From Hygrophila difformis (taxonomy: Eukaryota; Streptophyta; Magnoliopsida; Lamiales; Acanthaceae), in contig JAOANR010000003.1 in NCBI GenBank assembly GCA_030278955.1, positions 36,412,054 through 36,476,053 of the forward strand: a stretch of 64,000 nucleotides of DNA, given 5' to 3'. A model generated the notes under the pieces. That model did not search any database. It saw only the letters and a program-made list of their open reading frames with translations, and was not told the origin of the DNA. Of the stretch, positions 34,119 through 45,525 are shown piece after piece (position 1 is the stretch's first letter; the number at the start of each line of letters is the position of its first letter). The translations under genes and the position numbers were made by a program.

Positions 34119-35017
34119 CTAAAAGCCAACTAGACCCAGGAAACTCCGGATCCCACCAACACCTTTTGGGGCTTGCCATTTCAACATAACCTCAACCTTT
34201 GCAGGGTTCACTGACATATCCTCGCCAGAAACAATGTGCCCTAGAAATGACACATTTCCCAACCAGAACTTACACTTGGAGAGCTTAGCATACAACTTAT
34301 GTTCCCGCAATATATTCAACACAATTTTCAAGTGACCCGCTTGCGACTCACGGGTTAGTGAGTAAACCAGGATATCATCTATGAACAACCACACATACAT
34401 CCAACAGGGAACAGAATACTCCATGCATAAGATCCATGAAGATCCCTGGTGCATTAGTCAAACTGAAAGGCATGACCGTGAATTCAATGTGTTCATAGCG
34501 AGTCCTGAAAGCTGTCTCAGGCTTATCTGCCTCCGCCACCCTTATGTAGTGGTATGTTGACCTCAAATCAATCCTACTAAACACACTGACCCCTTTTAAC
34601 CGATCAAACAAATCCTCAATCCGAGGCAAAAGGATATTTATTCACCACCGCGACCCGATTAAACCCTCTATAGTCAAAACACATCCTCATCGAACCATCC
34701 TTCTTCTTAACGAACAGCACTGGAGCTTCCCAAGGCGAGTCGCTCGGCTGAATGTACCCCTTACTGGTTAACTCATTTAGCTCAGTAAAAGTTATTCGGT
34801 AAAGAGCCTTAGAAATAAAAGCTGCAAGCTCAATAGTAAAGTCAATCTCCCGAATAAGTGGGAGACATAGAATTTCGAATAAATACATCCCCAAATTCAA
34901 ATACAAGGGGACACTCGAAGCAGATGCAACCTCTGTTCGAATATCCTTCGATTTCCACAGGGAGAGTGAACAACCCCTGTGCATCAACACACAGAATATA
35001 AACAGAAACCACACCAC
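34119..35017 (-). pseudogene. pol: Reverse transcriptase fragment of element D, frameshifted
   Basis: Three overlapping reading frames together cover the front of a Ty3 [22 protein letters not shown] (34650-34740), [21 protein letters not shown] then [15 protein letters not shown] (34460-34600), FIDDILVYS (34360-34386) and [20 protein letters not shown], ending at IRSFLGLVGF near 34119. At least two frameshifts separate them, and sequence after about 34119 does not continue RT. Note LRSTYHY where relatives have LRSGYHQ. Not functional. Confidence 0.88.
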
Positions 35018-35029
35018 CAGCAGGTGGAA

Positions 35030-35407
35030 TCAAATTAAGTCAATAAGACACATACTCACCCAACGCATCTGGATCACATCAACGGTCACAACATGATGGC
35101 AAGTCAGCCAATTCATGCTCAATACCACAACAAAATTAGGCGAGCCAAAGACCACCAGGTCCGCCCTGAATTCATGACGCTTGATGCTCAAAATAACATC
35201 ATGCCACATGTGATAACTTGGAATGATATCGCCCGAAGGCACTAAAAATGGCATCTGGTAGGGCACTGACAGTCCTACTCGATGCTCATAAATAAATTTC
35301 GGAGCACCAAATGAAAATGAAACACTTGAGTCAAACACAAAAATTATAGGAAGATTTGCAGTAGTAAGAATTACCATAATAGGGGTACGAGTTTGTTTCT
35401 CAACCAA
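35030..35407 (-). pseudogene. pol: Protease region of element D, degenerate
   Basis: Reads like a Ty3 aspartic protease: FVFDSSVSFSF in place of the usual (L/F)DSGAxHSF, and VVLSMNWL in place of (V/I)ILGMDWL. The DSG-to-DSS change would abolish the usual active-site turn. It precedes the RT fragment, in the right order, in a different frame. Confidence 0.75.
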
Positions 35408-36237
35408 AGAGTCAAAGAGAAACAGCCCCGGTACAAGAATTTACAACACTTACTAAACCGTTATCTAATCCATATAACATCTCCGTCACATAAGGAGGAC
35501 ATACTTGGCAAGCCCTCTTAGGTCGGCCTTGCCCTATATGCTATGTTGGTCCCATGCCGTACCAGTCACATCATGTAGAACAACCACCCAGTCTCCGAAT
35601 ACGATGCAAGCATCAAACGCCTCAAATAACAAGTATCACGTTCTATCGATTGACCCCATAGTAAATTCTATGTCTATTCATACGATTATTCTATCTAAGT
35701 AACCCAACTATACCGTCACTGGCATATACTACAATGAGTTTCCATCGTCATTAGTATACAAAACAATATGTTAATGTCACACGAGTTTGTTATTCCACCA
35801 GGGAGACTTGCGAATTCAATCTCACACTCTGGTATACTTCAAACCCCTATGCATACCACCCACAATATTGCTTTCACATGGAACACCATACGAATAGCCC
35901 GACTCCCAAGAGCAAACCTTTCATCTCAAAAGTAAGTTGATCTTAATCGCAACATTAACAAACAATGTTAGCAAAAGTCACCAATCGTTCACAAAGAAGT
36001 ATATAAAAACAACAAAATTAAATAATTAATCAAGGGTCATTCACAGTCTTCAATGAGTGTGAGATAACAAGAATCCTGACTGGAGTACCATGGTTCACGC
36101 ACAGTTCCCCAACTGTGAGTTAACCTGATATGTGCAGAAATAACATAAAAAAAAATGCAATTCTATGCTTATATGTATCCCACACACAGCTCACCACCTA
36201 TGTCTACACATGTTTTAAAAAGATAAAAGAGCATACA
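35408..36237 (-). other. Element D leader/gag region without recognisable gag
   Basis: About 830 bp between primer site and protease. No frame resembling a gag domain; the region is too short for one plus a leader, so most of gag appears deleted. Confidence 0.6.
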
Positions 36238-36250
36238 GGCTCTGATACCA
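36238..36250 (-). promoter_or_regulatory. Primer-binding site, element D
   Basis: Reverse strand TGGTATCAGAGCC, three bases from the LTR end; initiator Met tRNA type. Confidence 0.92.
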
Positions 36251-36253
36251 CTC

Positions 36254-39200
36254 TGTAACGCCCCGAAAATTCAAACCTGATTTTCGCAAGCATTACCGCC
36301 GTACTAACTATCCTAAACTAGTGGCCAGCTAATTTAAAACAGCTAGTACAAGGCTGATTAAAAACCTAAAGAGATTATCTGATTAATCAAATTAAATGCG
36401 GAAGCTAGAATAAATAATAACATATATGCACGAACAAGTCTCAACAATATTCAAATAACAATAATGGCAATAATCCCAGCAAGTTATTCAGGCTACAAGC
36501 CTCAGAAAGCATTAACAGGCGACATGCCAATATCTCAACAGGGCTACCAACCCAAATAGTAAAGCACGTAGGGCCACAGGCCGACATAAAATAAATCCTA
36601 GGCTCACAGGCCTCCACTAACAATATCCAAGTACCAAGTAATAAAATAGCAACAGAGTAACACATAATAATAATAAATAAACATATAATTCCTATCTATG
36701 TGATCTCTCAATACCCCAAACCCAGTCATGTTCCAGCGCCTCCAGCAAGATCTATAAAACAGACAAAAGCAAAGGAGTCAGTACAACGTACTGAGCAAGG
36801 GATATGCGTGCAGGGGAAATAAAGGGGGAAACACGATACAAGAATAAGCAGAATATAAATAAAGCGGAATATAAATAAAGCGGATAAAACATCACACCAT
36901 CCCATACCGGTGCTTCAACCACAAACATACAAATGACATAAATAAAACATCACACCGTCCCATACCGGTGCTTCAACCACAAACATACAATTTATGCAAG
37001 TGATGCATGGCCTAACATACACCTATCTACCCTATATGCAAATGTAATGAATATGCCTAGCCGGCAACCTAAGAACCCGGGCGGTATGAACCCACGGGTG
37101 AGGATATCATCAACTCCAACCCGTTATAGGGTAACATACACCATCCCCGCAGGGATCCGCAATCGCGCCAGCCGCAGCTGAATATCATATCTCGCCCCAT
37201 CGGGCCAACAGACATAACAGCCAATAATCCACCCCGCAGGGCCAACAGGCATCACAGCCAATAACAGGCATAACAGCCAATAATCCACCCCGCAGGGCCA
37301 TCGGGACTCAACAACACCTGCGAAGGCTGCCCGATCAATCATAAATATCATAAAAACCCATCGGGTTAATAACCGTCAATTCCAATGCAATAACATGCAT
37401 GTGACAATTATACCATGATGTTCAAGCACCTAATCGCTAGGTTCGATTCTCTCAACATATAAAGAATTCAATACATAGCCCCTAGGCTAAGGCACTAACG
37501 TTACAATTCAATAATCAATGAATAATTAACAATATCACGATTTAACAATTCCTCCAAGATGTTCAATAACCCCATGGCTAATGATCATTCCAAGATTTAT
37601 CAATAACATTTGGAGAAATCATAACAATATATCAACAGCCTCCTTGAGTAATATAATTGCTCCCATATTTTAAATCATGGCAAGAGATTCATAATTAATC
37701 AATTTGAGCGAGGAATTCAATAATAATAAACGAATAAGCATTCATCACCCTCTAAGTGATATGGTAATCCAAGAAGCATCCAATCATCTAAATTATCATA
37801 CCGTAAGCTTACTCCATCATAATTATTGTGAATAATAAACCTGCAAATTAAACATAGAGAAAACGAGCAAAAATCCGATATCATCCAATATCACCCCAAC
37901 ACACATAAGAATGCAATCATAACCCTTGCCTTTTAAAATTGATATTCAAAGCTTCCTTCTTGTTAAGTCTTCAACCTTCCAATGGCTCCATTATCAATTC
38001 ACGGTTGCACCCTATATAAGAAATATCATCATAAAATTAAAATAAATCTATAATACAAATACCATCATCTTCCACCTTCTCCAATACCAACACCAACCTT
38101 CAATCCCTTTCCACAATCCCACAAACAACCACCAATTCCTCAAGGCAATCAATCCATAATGCATCCATTTCACAACAATTTCAATTACAACAAGACTTAG
38201 CCAAATCCCTATATTTAATCAATTAAGCCAAATATCAAATGATATTAGTTAATTAATTAAATTAACTTACACCAATAGCTTCATATATAACAATCTAGAA
38301 TTTGACAACACTAAAATAAACAAATAAGGTCATAATAAAACTCCTAGCTCATCCTTTCAAGATCTTTAAAACAATATAGTAAAAATTGATTAAATCACCA
38401 AAAATATTTTACAAGGTTTAAAAAAAGAGTTTTTATAAAAAGTCCCACCATGACTTTCTACTTAATCTATCCACAATTTCATGAACAATTCTCTCATATA
38501 CACTAAGACCCATTAACTAAAAATAAAAATCCATAACCATCATATCCGAAAGGAAAACAAGGATGCATAACATAATTAAGCATGATAGCCATTATATTTA
38601 ACAAATAACTTCATCTAAATTATAAAATACTCATACAAATAACAAACAATAAATTACATTCTACTTCAAATTCCAATTTCAATACCAATTTCCAAAATCA
38701 TCTCTTGCAATATATTACTCAATTTAATCCAACCATCTTAATTAAATTAACCTCCCAAATTCTCAAGTCATCAAACAAATATATAATTAAGATACAAAGA
38801 TTCATTCAACAATCCCTAACTTATAACAACTGCACAACCAATTTAAACATTTGAGTACAAATACCCAATTTTAATCCAACATTACTATCTAATTTGAAGT
38901 TACCCAACAAAATCTATTTCTAACACTTCAATTAAGCATACCAAGAGTATATATAAATCCATGAGTATAATTCAATATAAATCATATAAAAACCTCAATA
39001 ATAATCACCAATACTCCATACAATTCACACTCACCAAATCCTTATAATTCTAGCAATTTGATTCCAAACTTTCAACATCAAAATACCCAACCAAGTAAGC
39101 GTTAGCACATAAATTGCACATTATCAACAATTAACATCCAAGACATGGGATCTAACACCAATTCCACATTGAAATCAAATACCCAACACATATTAGTGAA

Positions 39201-39980
39201 CTAGAAACTTAATTCAACTTTAGCACCAAATATCCAACATAAATCTAACAATTTTTTAAAAGTCTTTGATAATAAATCATCAAAAACACCACACCCGACA
39301 GCCATCACCATCATTCACCACCACCACCACCACTGACTTCCTTTGCTGCCAACATCACCACACCGCCGGCAAATTCCCCGGCACGACCCACAGCAGCGGC
39401 TTCGTCGCCGCTGGCCACCACAGCGCACCTCTGTGCGCTGTCATCCCAACAGCGGCAGCTCGCCTTCCGGCGAGCTCCACCCGGCGCTGTGGCCTCACCA
39501 CCGGCCATGCTTCCCCTCCATTCCAACGCCGTCGACATCACCGCGACACGCAGCCCCAATTTTCACAAAAAGAAGAAAAGAGAAAGGGAAAATCGAGAAC
39601 AAGAAGTATAATATACAAAATCTTTACCTCCAATGTTGTGAGCTATACTCCTTCTTCAAGCTCGACACCTCCCTGCCCTCTCATAGTTACGATTTCCACT
39701 CCTCAAAAGAGAGCCCTAATTTTGTTTCTCTTGAAATTGAAAGTGACGGGATTGAGAATGGAAAAATGCCCAATTATTTTCCCATTTTTGATTACTTATA
39801 AGTAGGGCATTTGGGCCTCATATTTATTTATGGTTGGATTGAGTTCCAATTACTCAATTATTACATTCTTGAGCTTGATCCTTGAAATAATTTATCTCAC
39901 TCAATTTAGTAAATTAAGCCCACTTGACTATAATCATAATTAATTAATTTAATTATGAAATAATCATCCGGGATATTACA
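36254..39980 (-). repeat. Element D 5' LTR (3727 bp)
   Basis: Same family as 30509-33838, a few percent different, with an additional segment of about 430 bp (37735-38155). GC-rich block with (CCA)n at 39310-39560. Confidence 0.9.
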
Positions 39981-40185
39981 CCGCTGCATAAACTTATTAT
40001 TATTCGTACATGGATGATTACTACTCTATTTTAAATATATGTACTTCCGGACTTGGTTGTTTTTAAACTGTTTTTGAAATACCATTAGCCTTGCATCGTT
40101 AAAGTGAGCTCGAATGAAGTCGGGTTTTCCTTGGGAGGTGTGGCGGTGGCATCCCGGCCTGGGTTATCAAATCTGGGGTGTTACA
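39981..40185 (+). repeat. Element B 3' LTR, second piece (U5 end)
   Basis: Begins with the CCGCT duplication and matches 12628-12832 of B's 5' LTR, ending CTGGGGTGTTACA at 40185. Confidence 0.9.
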
Positions 40186-42032
40186 CAAGCACTCACCCCC
40201 TTTACTTCCCTGTCCATTTTTCTTTTTGGTCTTTTGATTTGGTGTTGGGTGTTCCAATCTCTTGAGGGGTTGGAGAGGAGTGAGAACGGCGGTGGTGGTG
40301 GAGCGGCGGCGACGGTGCCTCGGCAGCGGAATCGAGCGGCGGCAAGATGGAGGTTCTGGAGGTTCGATTCGGAGGCAGCGGCGGCGAGCTCAGCCTCCTC
40401 CTTCCCCTTCTTCTTCGTTCTTCTTCTCCCCCTCTTATTTTATTCTCGTTTTGGTTTTCTGATTCTTGGATGGTGATGGTGGTGTTGCTCCGCGGTGGTT
40501 GAGGAGGAAAGAAGGGGGAGGGCAGCGGCGGAGGGTAGTTTTGTAGATGGCGGATCTGTGGTGAGGAGGCCGGAATGGACGGCGAAAATGGATGGCAGAG
40601 GTGGCGGTGGAGGCGGAGGAGGGCGGATCTTGGTGGTGGATTCGGCCGGAAGAGGAGAGGGGCTCGCGGTGGTGGCTCGGATAATGATGGCGGTGGCGGA
40701 ACAAGGGGCGGCGGCGGCAGGAAGTTTAGGGTTAGGGTTTAGTTTTAGGGTTGGGCCAAGGGTGTGTTAGTGGGTTTTGGGTTGGATTTGGCTCAATTCT
40801 TTTATCTTCCAAATTTACCTAATGGATCTGGCCCAATTTAAAAATACTCACTTATGGACTTAATTACCTAATAAATCTTAATTATGGACTTAATAATTTT
40901 AATAATCTCACAGTTATATAATTTAATGTGTTGGGCTTGATTGACTAATTAATCTAAGTTGTGGACTTAATCGTTTAATTAACCGTATAGACAATCGCAA
41001 TTTAACGGTCGGGCAACTCCCGATAATTAAATGGGTTAAATAATTTTAATTTAATTGTGAGGACTTAATTTTATAGCTTAATTTATGTTTAGTATTATTT
41101 AATGGGTTAGCTCATCTATTAATTTGCCACCTTAAATTCCTTAACCCGGATAATTAATCGTTAATCGGTCACTCGATAATTTTATATTCAATTGGCTAAA
41201 CATTTTTAATTTAATCTTAGTGATTAATTTTTTTAGCATAATTTGAGCCCGAAATTATTTAATGCAATATTAACTTAAAAATTCCTAATGTCCGCCTATT
41301 ACGCTATTTTAGGATTTAAATTCTTATTCGTCATGAACTTAATTAATAACATCTTAATTTACTATTTAATCTTACTGTCATAATATAGTTTAGTTGATTA
41401 ATAGATTTAAAACACCTAGTAGTGGGTCTCCTTGTCAAAATAATCAAATGTATTAATATTTAATCCAATAAACAAATCAATGGACTTAGCTCACTTAGTA
41501 ATTAGTCTCCTTAGGCACATTGGTCGAGGTCTTGGAAAATAATAATCAAATGTTTTGCTAATTAAAATTTGGTTTGTCCTCGAATTTCATAACTTAATTG
41601 GCTAAGTGTTTTATTCCGACCATGATTATTTATTTCATCACTTTACTCATGTGCAATAATATCTAATATTTCACAAGCCCGTCTATTTTGGCCATTAAAC
41701 TATATTTCTATCCGGTACCCTTGTCGGATAATTTGGTATAACTAAATTCGCCTTTGGCAAATTTCAGTCCAACTTGTATACATAAATTGGGGACTTAAGT
41801 AATTTCTTGATAATTGATAAATTAATGCTTATATGCTAATTTAATAGTTTCGGACTTAAAAGTTTTCAATTACTTAAACTTAGTTCTCAACTAAAATCGA
41901 TTTAAATAAATTTACACTTCGAAAATAAATATCATTTCCTTTCATCTTCTAAAAATTTTATTTATGAGAAATTCTGAATATTTATTTATTAAAATTTAAA
42001 TTTTCTATTTAAAATTTTTAGGGGGTGTTATA
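40186..42032 (-). repeat. Element E LTR, reverse, cut by element B
   Basis: On the reverse strand it begins TATAACACCCCC (TGTAACACC with one change) next to a polypurine tract, and runs down to 40186 where element B begins. The GC-rich part (40270-40730) is full of CCG/CCA triplets on the reverse strand, like the transcribed leader of element D's LTR. A telomere-like cluster of TTTAGGG words lies at 40727-40757. The rest of this LTR was not found left of B. The ORFs here are compositional. Confidence 0.65.
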
Positions 42033-43258
42033 GTCTACCTCCTTAAAATAAGGCTTCGCCCTCGAAGCCTCTCAGCAAATCCTAAAAGCAATTCATGATT
42101 AGATATATATTTACAAAAAGTATATTTTATAGAAAAACCTTTCGTCGTGTTATCTATTAATTATATTTTTCTTCAATCGGCCTCGGACATTTATCCTTGA
42201 TACCCGCTTAATCTCTTTAGAATATACTCCTTGCTGCAGGAATCGTCCAATTTAATCCGTTGATGTTTCTAAACGATTTAATATGTTGGTCAAATACGGG
42301 TTGGTTCATTTTTCTTTCGATGCTTTCTTTGCCGGAGTATGCTAGCGGCTCCATGTTTCATTCCTATCCTAGGAAGAATAAAATGGGCCATCCTATTTAC
42401 TTGTTCCTTAATTACTCGTATCTTATTACTTCTCAAAAGGTATTTGGACAAGTCTTGGACAAAAATTCGTTGGTTGTGCTATTTTATTAAAACTTCCAAT
42501 AACTCGGTTGAATTGATGGGTTTCACTTGAGCACCTTATCAATCCTTAATAAATCCCACTCTTCTTGTCCGTAAGGGTTCGCTCTTAGGAAAATTTATTT
42601 ATTACTCTTTGAAATACTAGGTCATTCTTGCTCGATGCTTGATCCATCAATTATTTATTAAACTTGGAGTGTCTTCTAATTTCAAAGGTAGTGTGGTGAG
42701 TTTCTCGGGTTCAACCTAAGGTAGATAAAATTTAAATCATTTGGATAATCCAACTCAGTTCATCCTTAATCCGGAAATATTTACGCCTGCAATCAACCAC
42801 TAATCGTCTTTAGTTATATACGTGTAAATCTTTTAATTATTTCCAAGTCTCCGTCACTTTGAAATTTCCAAATGCTAGTTAATTATCCTTTTTTTTTTTG
42901 AACCCGACCAAGGGCCACATGAAAGTGGTTTAGGTTTAAATGCTTGTCCAATAAAATTTATAATAAATGTCCTCCTTATCATGTCTTCTTGTTAGTTCTC
43001 CTTTTTAATAAGTCATCTTAATAGATATTCATTATTTTCGAATGACAATAATTTTAATGAAGAATTTCCTTGCTTGGTGGATTATCACTTTGATAAATGA
43101 CATTTCCAACTAAGAATTATCCACCATATTTCGGTAATTATTTTATATTTTATTGAGTGTGAAATCTTTCGTCTGCAATTATAAACTTCGTCCTTGGCAG
43201 TCCATAGTACTCAAGCCATCGTATTATAGGCTCTTGCATATTTTTATTTTTATTGTTG

Positions 43259-43336
<78 letters not shown>

Positions 43337-43686
43337 GTGAATGAGACTCCTCTTACCTAGTGTATTTGGGAATCCTATCGAGGTAAAATAATTTCTAACG
43401 ATTCCGTCAAGCCTTACTTGCACATCCTCTTAATCAGGGATTGCATTCCAAGCCCTAAGACCTAAAGGAATTGAATTTTAATGTCTTAAGTTAATCCTTT
43501 AAGCACTTATTGAGGCAATTTGCCTCCTGAAGAACATTTTTGGTAAATCTTTGACTTTCCTTGCACATTCTAGGGGAACTTCGTAAATGTTTTATAGAAC
43601 TCGTGGTGAGTTAAAAATTTCTTTGGTGCCCTTACTTGACACTCGTGTCTTATCTTTAAGTCCACATAATATTTAGAAAAAATCTT
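42033..43686 (-). other. Element E 3' internal region, non-coding
   Basis: Starts (reverse strand) with the polypurine tract TTTTAAGGAGGTAGAC at 42033-42048 and TTCGAGGGCGAAGCC just upstream, the chromovirus signature. The remaining 1.6 kb is AT-rich with no recognisable pol codons. It contains an (ATT)n microsatellite and ends where element F inserted. Confidence 0.6.
43252..43336. repeat. (ATT)n microsatellite
   Basis: About 25 ATT triplets preceded by GTT triplets. The apparent poly-isoleucine ORF through it is an artefact. Confidence 0.95.
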
Positions 43687-44004
43687 TGTAATACCCTGAA
43701 AATTAAATATATTGATAATATTTTTATTAAGAAATAACTTATATTATTTCTTAAGTCGAATTGGGAAATAGATTAATATTTTTCCAAGGGAAAATATTGA
43801 TGGAGGCGTGATTATTTTCGAAGGGAAGATAATAGAGATACACATTTCTAATAAAAGATTAAGAGTATTATTTTCCAATGGAAAATAAATTTAACTAAAG
43901 TTAATAAATATATTTTACAAAGGGAAGTTATTTAAATAGTTAGGTATTATTCTAGTTCTAACAACTTTATATTAAGTATAGCTAATTTTATCATTTAATA
44001 TAAA

Positions 44005-44100
44005 ATTATCATTAGCCTATTGGTAGTAATGTGAGACTCTTATTTTGTAGGTCATGGGTTCCAACCCCATTATTTTAAAAAAATATTTTACCAAAATAAA
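44005..44100 (+). mobile_element. tRNA-related SINE-like fragment
   Basis: An A-box-like TTAGCCTATTGG (44012-44023) and a B-box GGTTCCAACCC (44057-44067) lie 34 bp apart, the spacing of a tRNA-type RNA polymerase III promoter, followed by an A-rich tail. The GTCATGGGTTC..CCC context is typical of plant SINE heads. No TSD was identified. Confidence 0.5.
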
Positions 44101-44216
44101 AATTATAAATAGTGGAATACACCAATTCAGCTCAAAAAAAAATTATACATTTAGCAGATAAATAACAGATCATGTGAAGGTGCTAAGTGGCGTGTAGAAG
44201 GAAAAACATATGTAAT

Positions 44217-44217
44217 A

Positions 44218-44264
<47 letters not shown>
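44217..44264. repeat. (AAT)n microsatellite
   Basis: About 15 AAT triplets in the U3 of element F. Confidence 0.95.
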
Positions 44265-44537
44265 GATAAGACAAATAAATGATACACAATAGGTAAAAAT
44301 ATGTGTGAAAAGGAAAAAGTAGGGGACGGGAGATGTGATATTAACTGATAAAGCTACATGCTACAAATAGTAAAGATTTTTAATAAAGCTGCATGGAATA
44401 GACAAAAACTGGATGGAATAGGCCTATTTTGGCAAAGCTCAAAAGTCTGTACATATATAAAACAAAAACAATAGTAAAAGGAAGTGGACATGATACGTAG
44501 CATGCACAAAAGCATGTTGCCATGCATAGTTAAAATA

Positions 44538-44636
44538 AAAAACAAGAAATGATAAATATAGGCAAGACAAAAAACAAAAAATGATAAATATAGACAAGAC
44601 AAAAAACAAGAAATGATAAATATAGGCAAGACAAGA
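44538..44636 (+). repeat. Tandem repeat, three copies of about 32 bp
   Basis: Unit contains AAATGATAAATATAGGCAAG; the middle copy has two or three changes. It lies upstream of the TATA box of F's LTR, so it could have been an enhancer repeat; that is inference. Confidence 0.85.
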
Positions 44637-44782
44637 TATACATTGGTAAATTATTAGTGTAGCTTAGGGACGTGCAATAGGAAAAAGAGGAATATAATGG
44701 CGTGAGCAGTGTGGAAATTTCATTACTGATAAAGGTAGCAATGAAGATAATAATAATAAAGGAACAGTAGCCGCCTCGGACG

Positions 44783-44792
44783 CCTATATAAA
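44783..44792 (+). promoter_or_regulatory. TATA box of element F LTR
   Basis: CTATATAAAC in a GC-richer surrounding, with candidate start sites about 30 bp further on. Confidence 0.6.
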
Positions 44793-44998
44793 CCAGCCTC
44801 AACACATCATTTGAACATCAATTCACTCTTTACCTAGTACTGCGTAAAGGAGTAGGATGCCCAGAGTTGTATTTCAAAGCTGTAGGACGCCCAGTGTAGA
44901 GTCTGGGTACGAGGAGCATAATTAAAGTTCTAAAGTTTGCTAAGCCATCTACGGAAGAAATGGTAAGTAGATTTTTATTCTGCGGGCTTTGTCCCAAG

Positions 44999-45389
44999 TG
45001 TTATAGAAATAACTATCTTTATTTATGTATGTGTACAATAAAATGGTATATGGCTTATTAGCTTGTGTTTATAGTGGAAGTATTGTAATGGAAATTGGGA
45101 TTAAATGGTGAAAGAAAGGAAGTTTAAAAGTGGGATAATAAAATGGATAAAGTGTAATAATTATGGCTATGAAATGAAACAAGTATTAAGCTTGCATAAA
45201 ATTTTTCTAACTTAACTTCTCAATACATTACATAGGCTATTTATAAACTTTTTTATCCTCTCACTATTTACTAACCTCATAATCAAGGCATATACATTTC
45301 AAGACTTTCACATGTCTAACCTTATGATCAAGGCATGAACATGGATGTTGAACACTAGACATTCACATGTTTTGTTTACATGCATAATA
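44999..45389 (-). repeat. Copia 3' LTR (391 bp)
   Basis: The boundary is fixed by the TSD. In its own direction the LTR begins TATTATGCATG and ends TATAACA, i.e. TA..CA ends rather than TG..CA. The polypurine tract CAAGGGGGAG is the complement of 45390-45399. Confidence 0.95.
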
Positions 45390-45525
45390 CTCCCCCTTGA
45401 ATGTCGTCAATACGAAGAATATGCCTCGTTAAAACCTTACTTGGAAAAAACCCAGTGGGAAAAAATCCAAGTGAAGGAAAAAGAGTACAGTATTCTTGTA
45501 TCAGATGCTCCCCTTGATTTGGACA

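Larger units (their letters stand above)
30509..39980 (-). mobile_element. Element D: internally deleted Ty3 element, reverse (9472 bp)
   Basis: LTRs 36254-39980 (5' in its own direction) and 30509-33838 (3'), internal region of only 2415 bp. TSD CCGCT at 30504-30508 and 39981-39985. Reverse-strand LTR ends are TGTAATATCCCGG and GGGGCGTTACA. The internal region keeps a primer site, a decayed protease and an N-terminal RT piece; no gag, RNase H or integrase was recognised. LTR family differs from A, B, C and G. Confidence 0.92.
11868..40185 (+). mobile_element. Element B: deleted chromovirus hosting elements C and D
   Basis: Parts on the + strand: truncated 5' LTR 11868-12832, primer site, leader, broken extra ORF (13293-13697), a reverse foreign fragment (about 13830-15765), integrase pieces (15812-16032 and 27044-27763), post-pol region, and a 3' LTR in two pieces (28056-30508 and 39981-40185). 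Gag, protease, RT and RNase H are missing. Element C interrupts the integrase (TSD AAGGG) and element D the 3' LTR (TSD CCGCT). With no LTR start at the left, B's own TSD cannot be read. Confidence 0.8.
43687..44998 (+). repeat. Element F 5' LTR, first piece
   Basis: Starts TGTAATACCCTGAAAATT. Contains a tRNA-like SINE piece, an (AAT)n microsatellite, a three-copy tandem repeat and a TATA box. Confidence 0.8.

Noticed and set aside
40114..40770. Gly/Arg-rich ORFs that might suggest a host gene
   Set aside because: Part of the reverse LTR of element E; codon pattern follows GGC/GGT triplet composition, and no domain is seen.
43153..43344. ORF with a run of isoleucines
   Set aside because: Translation of the (ATT)n microsatellite.
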